Source: JBGPJM01 sp041485385
Lineage (GTDB): Bacteria > Planctomycetota > Phycisphaerae > Phycisphaerales > UBA1924
Direction: 5' to 3'
Assembly: GCA_041485385.1 (NCBI GenBank)
Contig: JBGPJM010000224.1
Span: 1 to 7,806 of the forward strand
Length of the DNA: 7,806 nucleotides
Shown: positions 1 through 6,644 of the stretch, piece by piece
How positions within the stretch are numbered: position 1 is the stretch's first letter
How the letters are laid out: every line of letters begins with the position of its first letter
The notes under the pieces: model-generated
Databases searched by the model: none
What the model was told of the DNA's origin: nothing
Seen by the model: the letters and a program-made list of their open reading frames with translations, nothing else
Program-made: the position numbers and the translations under genes

Positions 1-3000
1 GAATCGCCCACCGGCAGGTCCACCGCCGGGGCAAACGTCATCCGCCCCTGCGCATCCAGCCCCGTGTTCAAGAGCACGCTCACGCTGTTGCCGGTGCGGT
101 TCACCGTCACCAGGTCCGTCAGCCCGCGCCCCTGCGCATCCACGTCCTGGTTGAGGTTCCCCGAGATCACCTGCACCGGGCCCGTGCCCACCGGCAGGGA
201 CACCGACGGGGCAAAGCCCCCGTTGCCCATGTTCCTCACCACCGAGACCGACGCGCCCTCGGAGTTCCCCACCGCCAGGTCGATGTTCTTGTCGTTGTCC
301 CCGTCGAAGGGGTCGATCGTGATCGGGCGCGGCCCCACCGGGATGATCACCGGCGGGCTGAACCCCGGGTTCGGCCCGCTCAGCGACAGCATCACCTCCA
401 GCCGGTCGTCCCCCGCCGCGGCCACCGCCAGGTCCGGCGCGCCGTCGCGGTTGAGATCCACCGCCACGACCGCCATCGGCTCGGCTCCGGTCGGCACGGT
501 GAGGGCGGTGGCGAAGTGCCCCGCGCCGTCGCCGGTCAGGATCGTGACCGTGTTGTCCATCGAGTTCGCCACCGCCAGGTCCATGCCGCCCGGGCCGCCG
601 GGGTTGAAGTCGGCGATCGCCACCGCCGACGGCATCCGCCCCACCGTGTACTGCACCCCGCTCTCGAACCCCTGCCACACACCCCCGACCGTGCCGCGGT
701 TGAGCAGCACCACGACGCTCCCCGCGTTGCTGCCGTCCGGCACCACCACCACCAGGTCCGGCCCGTTGACCCCGTCCACGTCGCGCACCGCCGCGGCCAC
801 CGGCGTGCCGCCCGTGGTGAAGTCCCGCGGGTCGTCCGGATTGAACGACCCGCCCAGGTCGCCGACCCCGAGCGCCACCGACCCTCCGCCGCGGGGGTAG
901 GTCACCCGCAGGAACTTCCCGTCGCTCCGCCCCGGCATGAACGCCACGTCGAACTGGCCGCTCCGCCCGCCCGCGGCCGTGATGAGCTCAAGCGAGGACT
1001 CCGGCTGCAGAGCGACTGCGCCGGCACCGGAGATGTACAGCCCGCCGCCCAGACGTAGTGGCCCGTCCACGACGAGCCGGTCGTATTGCCCCGCGCCCCC
1101 GCCGCCAACCTCCATCACCAACGAGCCCGAGTCGTCGCCGAAGCCGGGGATCTGGCTCGCCTGTGTGAGTTCGCCTATCACGTGCAGCGTCCCGGGCGAG
1201 CACCCGGGCCGGATGGTCCCGATGCTCGTGACATCGCCGATGATCGTGCCGTTGCCCTCGATGACGCCGTTCTGTAGCACGAGGATCCCGCCCGGCCCGA
1301 CCGTGACCGTTCCCCCGTCGCACAGGGACAAGAGCGCCGACGAGGCTTCGACATCCGTGTTCCCGATCACGAAGAAGAACGGGATGTTGAGCGACGACCC
1401 GGCGTCCACGCGCACCGTGCCGACGGCCCCCGGCCCATCCGCGATTCCCGCGGTGAAGGCCGTCACCTCCGCCTCGCCCGTAATCGTGAGCGAGCCGATC
1501 CCGCCCGTCCCGACCGAGAGGTCGCCGCGCAGCAACAGCTCGGAGCCCGGGCCCGAAACGGTGAGCGAGCCGGCCGAACCCAAGTCGCGCGCGATCTGGG
1601 CGACGAATCCGAGCTGGGTTTGCAGCAGTCCGCCCTGGAGCGTCACGCGAGCGTCATCGCCCGCTTGCTCGCCCACCACGAGCTGCGACTGCCCGCCCGT
1701 GGGCGAGAGCGAGTACGTCTGACCCGCCATCGAGTACATCACCTCCCCCGAGTTCACCAGCAGGCTGCGGCTGAACGCCGGAGTCATGAAGCCGACGGTG
1801 TAGGTGCCGCCAAGGTTGAAGCGCGCCACGTGCGACGGCCCCGGCGCCCCGAACGTCCAGTTCGCGTGCTCGCCGAACGTCCCGCCGCCGGGCCGGATCC
1901 ACACGCGCTCACCCGGGCACGCCGGGCAGCCCGGGACGTACTCGTAGGCGCCGATGTCGACGATGGGCGGGATGCCCGAGCCGGTGTCGACCGAGTCGGG
2001 GTCATCGAAGAAGCGCACGATGCCGTCGAGGTCGGAGACGGGCAGAGGATCGATGACGGGCGTCGATCGGTCGGTATCCGCGAGGTTGTTGCCGGCGTCG
2101 ATAAGGCGGGAGCCGGGGCCGAGGCGCGGATTGTCGTCGAGGTTGCCAGCCTCGGTGTCGGGGCCGCACGGGTCCAGGAGCTGAAAGCTCCGGACGACGT
2201 CGGTCGGCAGGAAGCCGCCGCCCCCGTTGAACGTACCGCCGGCATCGGTCGTGATGACGGTCTCGGCGTCGAGCCGGTAGAAGGCGCAGTAGCCGGAGCT
2301 GACGGCCGCGTTCGATGTCGCATGGATGTAGCTCCCCACCGTGCTGTTCCGGAAAAGCGTGTTGGAGATGGACACCGCCGCCCCGATAGCAAGCAACGCT
2401 CCGCCCTGATCCGTCGCGGTATTCTCCGAGAACGTGCAGTTTGTCACCGTGTGCGAGTTCAAGGCGAACGCCACTCCCCCGCCCGACCCCGCCTGGTTGC
2501 CCGAGAACATGCAGTCAATGATGCGACAGCCCTCGTCCGCATACACCCCGCCGCCCCATCCCGGCGAGCCACCGGGGATCGTGCGATTGCCCAGAAACCG
2601 GCAGTCGCGCAGCGTGGCCGTGTGCACATACGCCCCGCCGCCGGCGTACACGGCCTGGTTGCGGGTGAACACGCATCGCGACAACAGGTTCCCGGGCGTC
2701 ACGAGCCCCTCGATCACGCCACCGCCCGCGTGGAAGGGCATCACGTCGGCGTTTCCGCCGGTAATCGTCACACCGTCGAGCACGACCAGCCCCGGTCCGC
2801 TGAGCCCGACGACACTCTTGGTGTTGTCCGCGTAGTTTGCGAAGCCATTGGCGTATGCGCCGTCGTTGCCGAGGAGGTCGCCGCTGAGGATAGTCGCGTG
2901 TGCGGGATCGAGCGACTGATCCTGTGCCGGCAGGGCGCGTTGCGCGATCGATCCCTCGTTCCCGGCAAAACCGCCGTATACCGACACGCCGCCGGGCAGG

Positions 3001-4508
3001 GTGAACGAGAGCACCTCCTGCCCCGGGACATGCGGGGCGGGGGCGGGCTTGTACACCCCGCGTGCAACCCAGATCTCCGAGAGCAGACCCGGCGCCGAGC
3101 GCGCCAGCGCCAGCGCGTTCTGCAGGCCCGCGGGCCCCGAGAATGCGTCCCCCCATGATCCTCCGTTGTTCTCCCCGGTCGCGCCCTGCTTCACGTACAA
3201 GACCGGTGCAAACAACGCCGCCCCGCGCTCGTACGCCCCCATGTCGATCCTTACGACCCCGTCGCTGTTCCCGTCGTGCATCCGCCGGTGATTCGCGGCA
3301 TCCGTCGCAATCGGGACGGGGAAGCTCGTATACAACTCGTTTGCGCCGGCATCGATCGCCGGCGAGCCCGCCTGCAGCCCGAGGTTGTCGTCCGCGTCGC
3401 CGCGCATGTTGTTGGGCCCGTCAGCATCGACGAAGAACGGATTGCCGGAGACGTTGTCCACGCCCGTGTACGGTCCGACGAGATCACCCGGGTAGTTCTC
3501 GAACATGCACGAGGCGACGGTGACAACGCCGCCGCCCGCCGGGTTGGCGTAGAACGCGGCCCCGTCGAACGTAACACTGTTGTCTCGGAACACGCAGTTC
3601 TCGACCCCCAGCGACCCGTTGAAAGCGAAGATCGCCCCGCCTCGCTGATACGCGACGTTCCCCGAAAACGAACAGTTCGTGATCCGCGAATCGCCGCCGA
3701 CGGCAATGGCGCCGCCGCCATACACCGGATCGACCGACTGGAAGGCCGTGTTCCCGCTGAACACGCACCCGAAGATGTCGGCAGCGTGCCCATAGAAACC
3801 GGCCCCCTGCCCGATGGCCGTGTTGCCGAAGAAACGGCAGTTCACCAGCCGCAGGCGCGCAAACGAGTAGTCGTTGTTGATGGCCCCGCCGTACACCGCG
3901 TTGTTCCCGATGAACGTGCAGTTGCGCAGTTCCAGACCATCGCCCGATGTCGCGGCGATCTGCACGGCCCCGCCCCGGTCCGTGTGAAGCCCGCCGAACT
4001 GCCCGGTAGCGCCGCCGCCGCCGATCCACACGCCGTCGAGCCCGGTCGTCGAGTCCGCGACGCTGGTGATTACCACGTTGGCGCAGTGGTATGGCGGATC
4101 GGCGACCATTCCGGTGAAGTCGCCCGAGAGGATCGAGACATGGAGCGCCCAATCCCGCTGCGCGCGCGTGGATTCGCCTCCCGCAAACCCCCCGTACAGA
4201 CGCACCCCCGCCAGCAGCCTGAATGACCGCGTGAACACCGTGGGGTCCCCTGCCAGCTGCCCCACCGATGGCCGGTACGTCCCCGCCGCGATCCAGATCT
4301 CGACGTTCCTCACGGGCTCTTCGATCAGCAGCGCGGCGTTCAGCGCCGCCTGCAGATCGTTGAACGCGCTCGCCCATGATGCACCGTCCCCGCCCGGGGA
4401 GGCATCGGCATCGACGCGGTAGATAGTCTGCGCGCCCGCGGGCCGTCCGCACAGGGCCGTCGCACTCGCCGCAAGCACGATCCACCATGGTCTTGCCATT
4501 GGCCCCAT
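1..4508 (-). CDS. Giant secreted beta-helix / FG-GAP repeat protein (choice-of-anchor Q type), C-terminus beyond window
   Basis: At least 1502 codons are open from the ATG at 4508 to base 3; I translated every codon and found no stop. A GGAGAG Shine-Dalgarno sits 6 bases before this ATG, and a TGA lies in frame upstream near 4608. Residues 1-26 form a signal peptide (WWIVLAASATALC core, AGA cleavage site before Q27), so the protein is exported. Residues 28-427 and 437-857 are two copies of a beta-helix module with Pmp-style GGA[ILV] and FxxN motifs, each ending in an AIDAG/LIDAG motif and DxGAYE. Residues 860-1220 are Gly/Ser/Val-rich strand repeats with PGCSPGTL at 1101-1108 and VMEVGG near 1131, as in PEP-CTERM/autotransporter-associated regions. 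From about 1236 there are FG-GAP/VCBS-like blades such as DLNRDGAPDL (1351-1360). No catalytic motif is visible. A surface adhesin or matrix protein is inferred; the anchor lies outside the window. Confidence 0.93.
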   Translation of the reverse strand, partial: MGPMARPWWIVLAASATALCGRPAGAQTIYRVDADASPGGDGASWASAFNDLQAALNAALLIEEPVRNVEIWIAAGTYRPSVGQLAGDPTVFTRSFRLLAGVRLYGGFAGGESTRAQRDWALHVSILSGDFTGMVADPPYHCANVVITSVADSTTGLDGVWIGGGGATGQFGGLHTDRGGAVQIAATSGDGLELRNCTFIGNNAVYGGAINNDYSFARLRLVNCRFFGNTAIGQGAGFYGHAADIFGCVFSGNTAFQSVDPVYGGGAIAVGGDSRITNCSFSGNVAYQRGGAIFAFNGSLGVENCVFRDNSVTFDGAAFYANPAGGGVVTVASCMFENYPGDLVGPYTGVDNVSGNPFFVDADGPNNMRGDADDNLGLQAGSPAIDAGANELYTSFPVPIATDAANHRRMHDGNSDGVVRIDMGAYERGAALFAPVLYVKQGATGENNGGSWGDAFSGPAGLQNALALARSAPGLLSEIWVARGVYKPAPAPHVPGQEVLSFTLPGGVSVYGGFAGNEGSIAQRALPAQDQSLDPAHATILSGDLLGNDGAYANGFANYADNTKSVVGLSGPGLVVLDGVTITGGNADVMPFHAGGGVIEGLVTPGNLLSRCVFTRNQAVYAGGGAYVHTATLRDCRFLGNRTIPGGSPGWGGGVYADEGCRIIDCMFSGNQAGSGGGVAFALNSHTVTNCTFSENTATDQGGALLAIGAAVSISNTLFRNSTVGSYIHATSNAAVSSGYCAFYRLDAETVITTDAGGTFNGGGGFLPTDVVRSFQLLDPCGPDTEAGNLDDNPRLGPGSRLIDAGNNLADTDRSTPVIDPLPVSDLDGIVRFFDDPDSVDTGSGIPPIVDIGAYEYVPGCPACPGERVWIRPGGGTFGEHANWTFGAPGPSHVARFNLGGTYTVGFMTPAFSRSLLVNSGEVMYSMAGQTYSLSPTGGQSQLVVGEQAGDDARVTLQGGLLQTQLGFVAQIARDLGSAGSLTVSGPGSELLLRGDLSVGTGGIGSLTITGEAEVTAFTAGIADGPGAVGTVRVDAGSSLNIPFFFVIGNTDVEASSALLSLCDGGTVTVGPGGILVLQNGVIEGNGTIIGDVTSIGTIRPGCSPGTLHVIGELTQASQIPGFGDDSGSLVMEVGGGGAGQYDRLVVDGPLRLGGGLYISGAGAVALQPESSLELITAAGGRSGQFDVAFMPGRSDGKFLRVTYPRGGGSVALGVGDLGGSFNPDDPRDFTTGGTPVAAAVRDVDGVNGPDLVVVVPDGSNAGSVVVLLNRGTVGGVWQGFESGVQYTVGRMPSAVAIADFNPGGPGGMDLAVANSMDNTVTILTGDGAGHFATALTVPTGAEPMAVVAVDLNRDGAPDLAVAAAGDDRLEVMLSLSGPNPGFSPPVIIPVGPRPITIDPFDGDNDKNIDLAVGNSEGASVSVVRNMGNGGFAPSVSLPVGTGPVQVISGNLNQDVDAQGRGLTDLVTVNRTGNSVSVLLNTGLDAQGRMTFAPAVDLPVGD
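6..35. repeat. Near-identical 30-base DNA repeat (copy at 186-215)
   Basis: Bases 6-35 and 186-215 differ at only three of 30 positions and are exactly 180 bases (60 codons) apart. They encode the FAP[AS]V.LPVG strand of two successive propeller blades. The other blades encode the same strand with more divergent DNA, so this pair looks recently duplicated or homogenised. Confidence 0.7.
44..58. repeat. Identical 15-base repeat (copy at 128-142) encoding DAQGR
   Basis: The same 15 bases occur at 44-58 and 128-142, 84 bases (28 codons) apart and in the same reading frame. They encode DAQGR in both places, once inside the acidic loop of blade five and once in the following strand linker. The other blades lack this pentapeptide. 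Confidence 0.65.
1938..3200 (-). repeat. Beta-helix module 2 of the giant protein (residues 437-857)
   Basis: This is the second copy of the module. Its landmarks are LYVKQGATG and GGSWGDAF near the start, YGGFAG from 511, ILSGD at 540-544, GG[AG][AVL] and FxxN coils (FTRN, FLGN, FSGN, FSEN), LIDAG (802-806) and DIGAYEY (851-857). It has more GGG[VA] than GGA[IV] motifs compared with module 1 and fewer cysteine-bearing coils. A short VPGCPACPG linker follows, leading into a different kind of strand repeat. Confidence 0.85.
3228..4427 (-). repeat. Beta-helix module 1 of the giant protein (residues 28-427)
   Basis: The module opens with a Y-x-V-D-A-D segment and SWASAF. It continues through YGGFAG (105-110) and ILSGD (126-130), then about six coils carrying GGA[IV] and FxxN tetrapeptides (FIGN, FFGN, FSGN twice, FRDN). 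It closes with GSPAIDAG (381-388) and DMGAYE (422-427). These are the hallmarks of the Pmp-like/choice-of-anchor Q beta-helix family. The same order of landmarks recurs in module 2, about 406 residues later, so the two are an internal duplication at protein level. DNA identity between them looks low by eye, so the duplication is old. Confidence 0.85.
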
Positions 4509-4774
4509 CGCGTGCTCTCCGGGTCCAGCCGACGCGCTCGAGACGATCCTGCCGGCCCCGTTGCGCGGCACACCCCAAGGGTCCAGCTTATCGCCGCCCG
4601 CCCCGTGTCACCTAGGAAAAACTGTTGCCCTTGACGCCCCATCGGAGGCCTTGACGGGCCGGAGGAGCGGAGTTCTGTCGTGGTCCCTGGCGCGGGAGAA
4701 TCGGCCCTCGTGCCCGAGCCTCAGCGATCGTGCATATGCCGCGGCGCCGAGTCCGGCCTGGTCCTCGACGAACG
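4509..4774. other. Intergenic region upstream of the giant protein gene
   Basis: This 266-base gap between the glycosyltransferase stop and the giant gene should hold the giant gene's promoter, but I cannot name convincing -35 and -10 boxes. It contains an 8-base direct repeat, CGTCAAGG on the minus strand, at 4649-4656 and 4629-4636. The copies are 20 bases apart start to start, about two helical turns. A short T-run (minus strand) at 4616-4620 has no convincing stem immediately before it. No open frame here resembles a protein. Confidence 0.5.
4515..4520 (-). promoter_or_regulatory. Ribosome binding site of the giant secreted protein
   Basis: The minus strand reads GGAGAG here, followed by six bases and the ATG at 4508. 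This favours 4508 over the second in-frame ATG at 4499, which has no comparable purine run at the right distance. Either start leaves the signal peptide intact. Confidence 0.7.
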
Positions 4775-5545
4775 TCAGCCCCTCTGCGCCCCCGCTTGCA
4801 CATCCTCCCTCCGCTCTTCGTACCAGATCTCCAGCCCCTTGCGACTCCGCACCGCGACCAGGCCCCTGAGCGAGAGGCGCGTCATCGTCCAGAGGATTTC
4901 GCGCGCCGAGTGCGTCCGCAGCTTCCGGCCTGAGGTCACCACGCGCGGCTTGATGATCACGAACCGCCCCTGACGCTTGAGCGCCCGGGCCATCAGGATC
5001 TCCTCCACCGCGTACACGTCTTCGCTCCAGCCCTCCGTCGCGTCGTACGCCGCGCGGGTGCAGAACAGGAAGCACCCCCCGGTGTACTTGAAGACCCGGA
5101 AGAGCCAGAGCATGAGCGCGAGCATGACCCGGGCGTAGCGAGGCACCCACCCGTCGAAGTCCACGCCCGCGCCGCCGCCCGCCGCGCCGGAGCGGAGAGC
5201 TGCCGCCGCCGCGGCCACGGCCGCCGCGGGCACCAGCGTGTCGGCGTCCACGAAGATCAGCACGTCTCCACATGCCTCCCTGGCTCCCGCATTCCGCACC
5301 GCGGAGATCTGGCGTTTGTCCACGCGAACGACCCGCGCGCCGGCCGTGGCGGCCTCGCCTGCGGTGCCGTCGGTCGAGGCATCATCAACGACGATGATCT
5401 CGTAGCCGCCCCCTGTCCCCAAGCCCTCCTCCCCCGTGCCCGCGGCGCCGTCGGTCGCCGCGGCGCGTGCCGCATCGTGGAGCGCCGACACCGTCAGGCC
5501 GATAAGCCCCGCCTCGTTGTGCGCTGGGATGATGAAGGAAATCAC
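4775..5545 (-). CDS. Family 2 glycosyltransferase (GT-A fold)
   Basis: The 256-residue protein begins at a GTG; a TAA three codons upstream in the same frame excludes a longer start. FIIPAHNEAG (4-13) is the first strand of GT2 enzymes. IVVDDASTDGT (51-61) carries the nucleotide-binding aspartates. FVDADT (98-103) is the DxD-type metal site. GWSEDVYAVEE (172-182) fits the acidic acceptor/base region. TSGRKLRTHS (204-213) and LEIWYEERRED near the C-terminus resemble a conserved tail of related bacterial GT2 proteins. It would transfer a sugar from a nucleotide-sugar donor at the cytoplasmic face; substrate and acceptor cannot be told. A hydrophobic stretch (139-162) could touch the membrane, but there is no C-terminal transmembrane bundle. 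A Gly/Ala-rich insert lies at about 28-47 and an alanine run at 107-117. No clear Shine-Dalgarno precedes the start. Confidence 0.9.
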   Translation of the reverse strand: MISFIIPAHNEAGLIGLTVSALHDAARAAATDGAAGTGEEGLGTGGGYEIIVVDDASTDGTAGEAATAGARVVRVDKRQISAVRNAGAREACGDVLIFVDADTLVPAAAVAAAAAALRSGAAGGGAGVDFDGWVPRYARVMLALMLWLFRVFKYTGGCFLFCTRAAYDATEGWSEDVYAVEEILMARALKRQGRFVIIKPRVVTSGRKLRTHSAREILWTMTRLSLRGLVAVRSRKGLEIWYEERREDVQAGAQRG

Positions 5546-5618
5546 GACCGGTTATAGCCCCGGGGGCCGCCTCAGATGCACCCGGTCCGCCCGAAAGGCG
5601 TCTCTAACGCAAAGGTCC

Positions 5619-5648
5619 TTCGAGCTCTTCGCGACCCTCGCGTTCGAA
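5619..5648 (-). terminator. Imperfect hairpin downstream of the DUF4287 gene
   Basis: An outer 5-base arm pair (TTCGA at 5619-5623 and TCGAA at 5644-5648) encloses an inner CGCG/CGCG pair around a 5-base loop, with an uneven internal bulge. It begins about 10 bases after the stop at 5658. No T-run follows on the minus strand, so it is not a standard intrinsic terminator. It may be an RNA 3'-end structure or chance. Confidence 0.25.
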
Positions 5649-5657
5649 CTCCGGGGC

Positions 5658-6494
5658 TCATTCTTCTGCATCCAGCTCGTACGCCCGGCGCATCCACTCC
5701 CGCACTTCGTCGTCGATGTCCGCCATCTTCGTGATCTCGATCCGGTGCGTGATCCGGTCCCTCTTGAGCATCCCGCCCGTGTCGATGAGGCGCGGCGGCG
5801 TCTTCCCGCCGAGCTGCAGGAACCTTGCCAGCGCCAGCCCAAAGTCGATCCTCGCACGCGTGCTGGGCTTCACCTCCGCGAAGACGCGGCTGCGGAACAG
5901 CGGCACGATAGTCTTGCACGGGCACACCTTCACGTCGGGCCCCAGGCCGCGCGCCAGCCGGAGGAGCTCGTCGTGCAGCGGGCGCAGGCCTGCCTTGCCC
6001 CCCGCGTACATGTCCCCCACGTACCCCGCCGCGGCCCTCAGGTACGCCGCCGGGTCCCCGTCCTCCCACCCGCGCCCCGAGGCGCGCTCGGCGATCCACC
6101 ACGCGGCGTTGCTTCCCAGCCCGTGCTCCATCTTGAGCCAGTCGCGCCGGGCCGCCTCGTCCCGGGGCCCCTCGGTGTTGGTCAGGTCGATCCATTCCTG
6201 GAGCGAGCGCCCGGTCTTCTCCTTCATCGTCGCGACCCAGTTCTCGACCATCTTCACGCTGGGGTGGACGTCGTATCGCTCCGCCGCACGCGGGATCGGC
6301 GCGGGGCCGCGGCGTCTTCCCGGAGTGGCGGGCTTGGAAAGTCGAGACGTCTTCTTGACCGCCTTGCCGGCCCTCTTGGCAGCCCTGGGCGCCGAACGGA
6401 CCGGGGCACGCCTGGTCTTGGTCTTCTTTGGCGCGCGGGCGGCACGCTTGGCCGCTTTCGGCTTCGGTCTGGACTTGGCCTTTTTCTTCGCCAC
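5658..6494 (-). CDS. DUF4287-DUF5655 domain protein with basic histone-like N-terminal tail
   Basis: The start is set at the GTG at 6494 because AAGGAG lies 7 bases upstream. A longer frame from 6563 would only add glycine and arginine residues read from a C-run tract. The protein has 278 residues. Residues 1-63 contain 27 Lys/Arg and no acidic residue, with KPKAAKRAA and RAAKRAGKAVKK repeats like histone H1 or HU tails. Residues 77-140 match DUF4287 (HPSVKMVENW, TGRSLQEW, DWLKMEHGLGSNAAWWIAE). Residues 155-275 match DUF5655 (YVGDMYAGGKAGLRPLHDEL, CPCKTIVPLFRSRVFAEVKP, FGLALARFL). The pair is commonly found fused, often with no known function. The tail suggests nucleic-acid or polyanion binding, but that is inference. 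The gene appears to stand alone, 112 bases ahead of the glycosyltransferase. Confidence 0.88.
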   Translation of the reverse strand: MAKKKAKSRPKPKAAKRAARAPKKTKTRRAPVRSAPRAAKRAGKAVKKTSRLSKPATPGRRRGPAPIPRAAERYDVHPSVKMVENWVATMKEKTGRSLQEWIDLTNTEGPRDEAARRDWLKMEHGLGSNAAWWIAERASGRGWEDGDPAAYLRAAAGYVGDMYAGGKAGLRPLHDELLRLARGLGPDVKVCPCKTIVPLFRSRVFAEVKPSTRARIDFGLALARFLQLGGKTPPRLIDTGGMLKRDRITHRIEITKMADIDDEVREWMRRAYELDAEE

Positions 6495-6501
6495 GTTCCG
6501 T

Positions 6502-6507
6502 CTCCTT
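6502..6507 (-). promoter_or_regulatory. Strong Shine-Dalgarno that fixes the DUF4287 start
   Basis: The minus strand reads AAGGAG, 7 bases before the GTG at 6494. It lies inside the longer open frame that begins at 6563, which argues that translation begins at the GTG rather than upstream. Confidence 0.75.
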
Positions 6508-6516
6508 CGGCGACCG

Positions 6517-6557
6517 CCCCCTCCTCCCACTCCCCCTCCCCACCCCCCCCTCTTCCC
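6517..6557 (-). promoter_or_regulatory. G-run tract, possible G-quadruplex in the leader of the DUF4287 gene
   Basis: On the minus strand this stretch contains successive G-runs of 3, 8, 4, 5, 3, 2 and 5, separated by one to four bases. That meets the usual four-run sequence rule for a G-quadruplex with room to spare. It ends about 10 bases upstream of the Shine-Dalgarno. If transcribed, it would sit in the 5' leader and could hinder ribosome loading. The fold and its effect are inference. Confidence 0.5.
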
Positions 6558-6623
6558 GGCCAACGGGCTCGGGCTCAGCGGGGATAGCTTAGCGGAACCG
6601 TCAGAGCAGATGCAGCAATGGGG

Positions 6624-6639
6624 GTGGCCAGGCGGCCAC
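6624..6639 (-). terminator. Small GC hairpin after the membrane protein gene
   Basis: A perfect 6-base stem (GTGGCC/GGCCAC) with a 4-base loop begins 5 bases after the stop codon at 6645-6647. The minus strand continues with a C-run rather than a T-run, so it is at best a weak or factor-assisted terminator. Its position right after the stop is the main support. Confidence 0.35.
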
Positions 6640-6644
6640 GACGA

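Larger units (their letters stand above)
3..803 (-). repeat. FG-GAP/VCBS-like propeller blades of the giant protein
   Basis: At least five blades of roughly 50 residues are visible. Their acidic, calcium-loop-like motifs start near residues 1243 (DVDGVNGPDL), 1300 (DFNPGGPGGMDL), 1351 (DLNRDGAPDL), 1402 (DGDNDKNIDL) and 1451 (NLNQDVDAQGRGLTDL). Each is followed by a [LV]AV.N or VVV strand and a V[ST]VLLN-type strand, then F.[PT].V..PVG before the next loop. This is the FG-GAP/VCBS pattern seen in integrin-like beta-propellers. A full propeller usually has seven blades, so two more may lie past the window edge. The loops in blades two and four are degenerate and may not bind calcium. Confidence 0.85.

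Noticed and set aside
1620..3158. A 512-codon open frame on the plus strand
   Set aside because: It is antisense to the giant protein gene, whose minus-strand frame shows clear domain motifs across the same bases. The plus-strand translation is rich in Arg, Val and His with no domain pattern, the usual mirror of high-GC coding DNA.
3484..4578. A 364-codon minus-strand frame that could be taken as the first gene after the glycosyltransferase
   Set aside because: It is in a different frame from the signal peptide and beta-helix motifs and reads as Arg/Gly-rich sequence. The true frame runs from 4508 to beyond base 1.
4580..4612. Sigma-70-like promoter (GTGACA and GATAAG on the minus strand) before the giant gene
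   Set aside because: The boxes are only about 13 bases apart, too short for a normal 17-base spacer, and matching is partial.
6495..6563. Upstream ATG at 6563 as the start of the DUF4287 protein
   Set aside because: The added 23 residues are a glycine/arginine run translated from the G-run tract, whereas AAGGAG stands 7 bases before the GTG at 6494.
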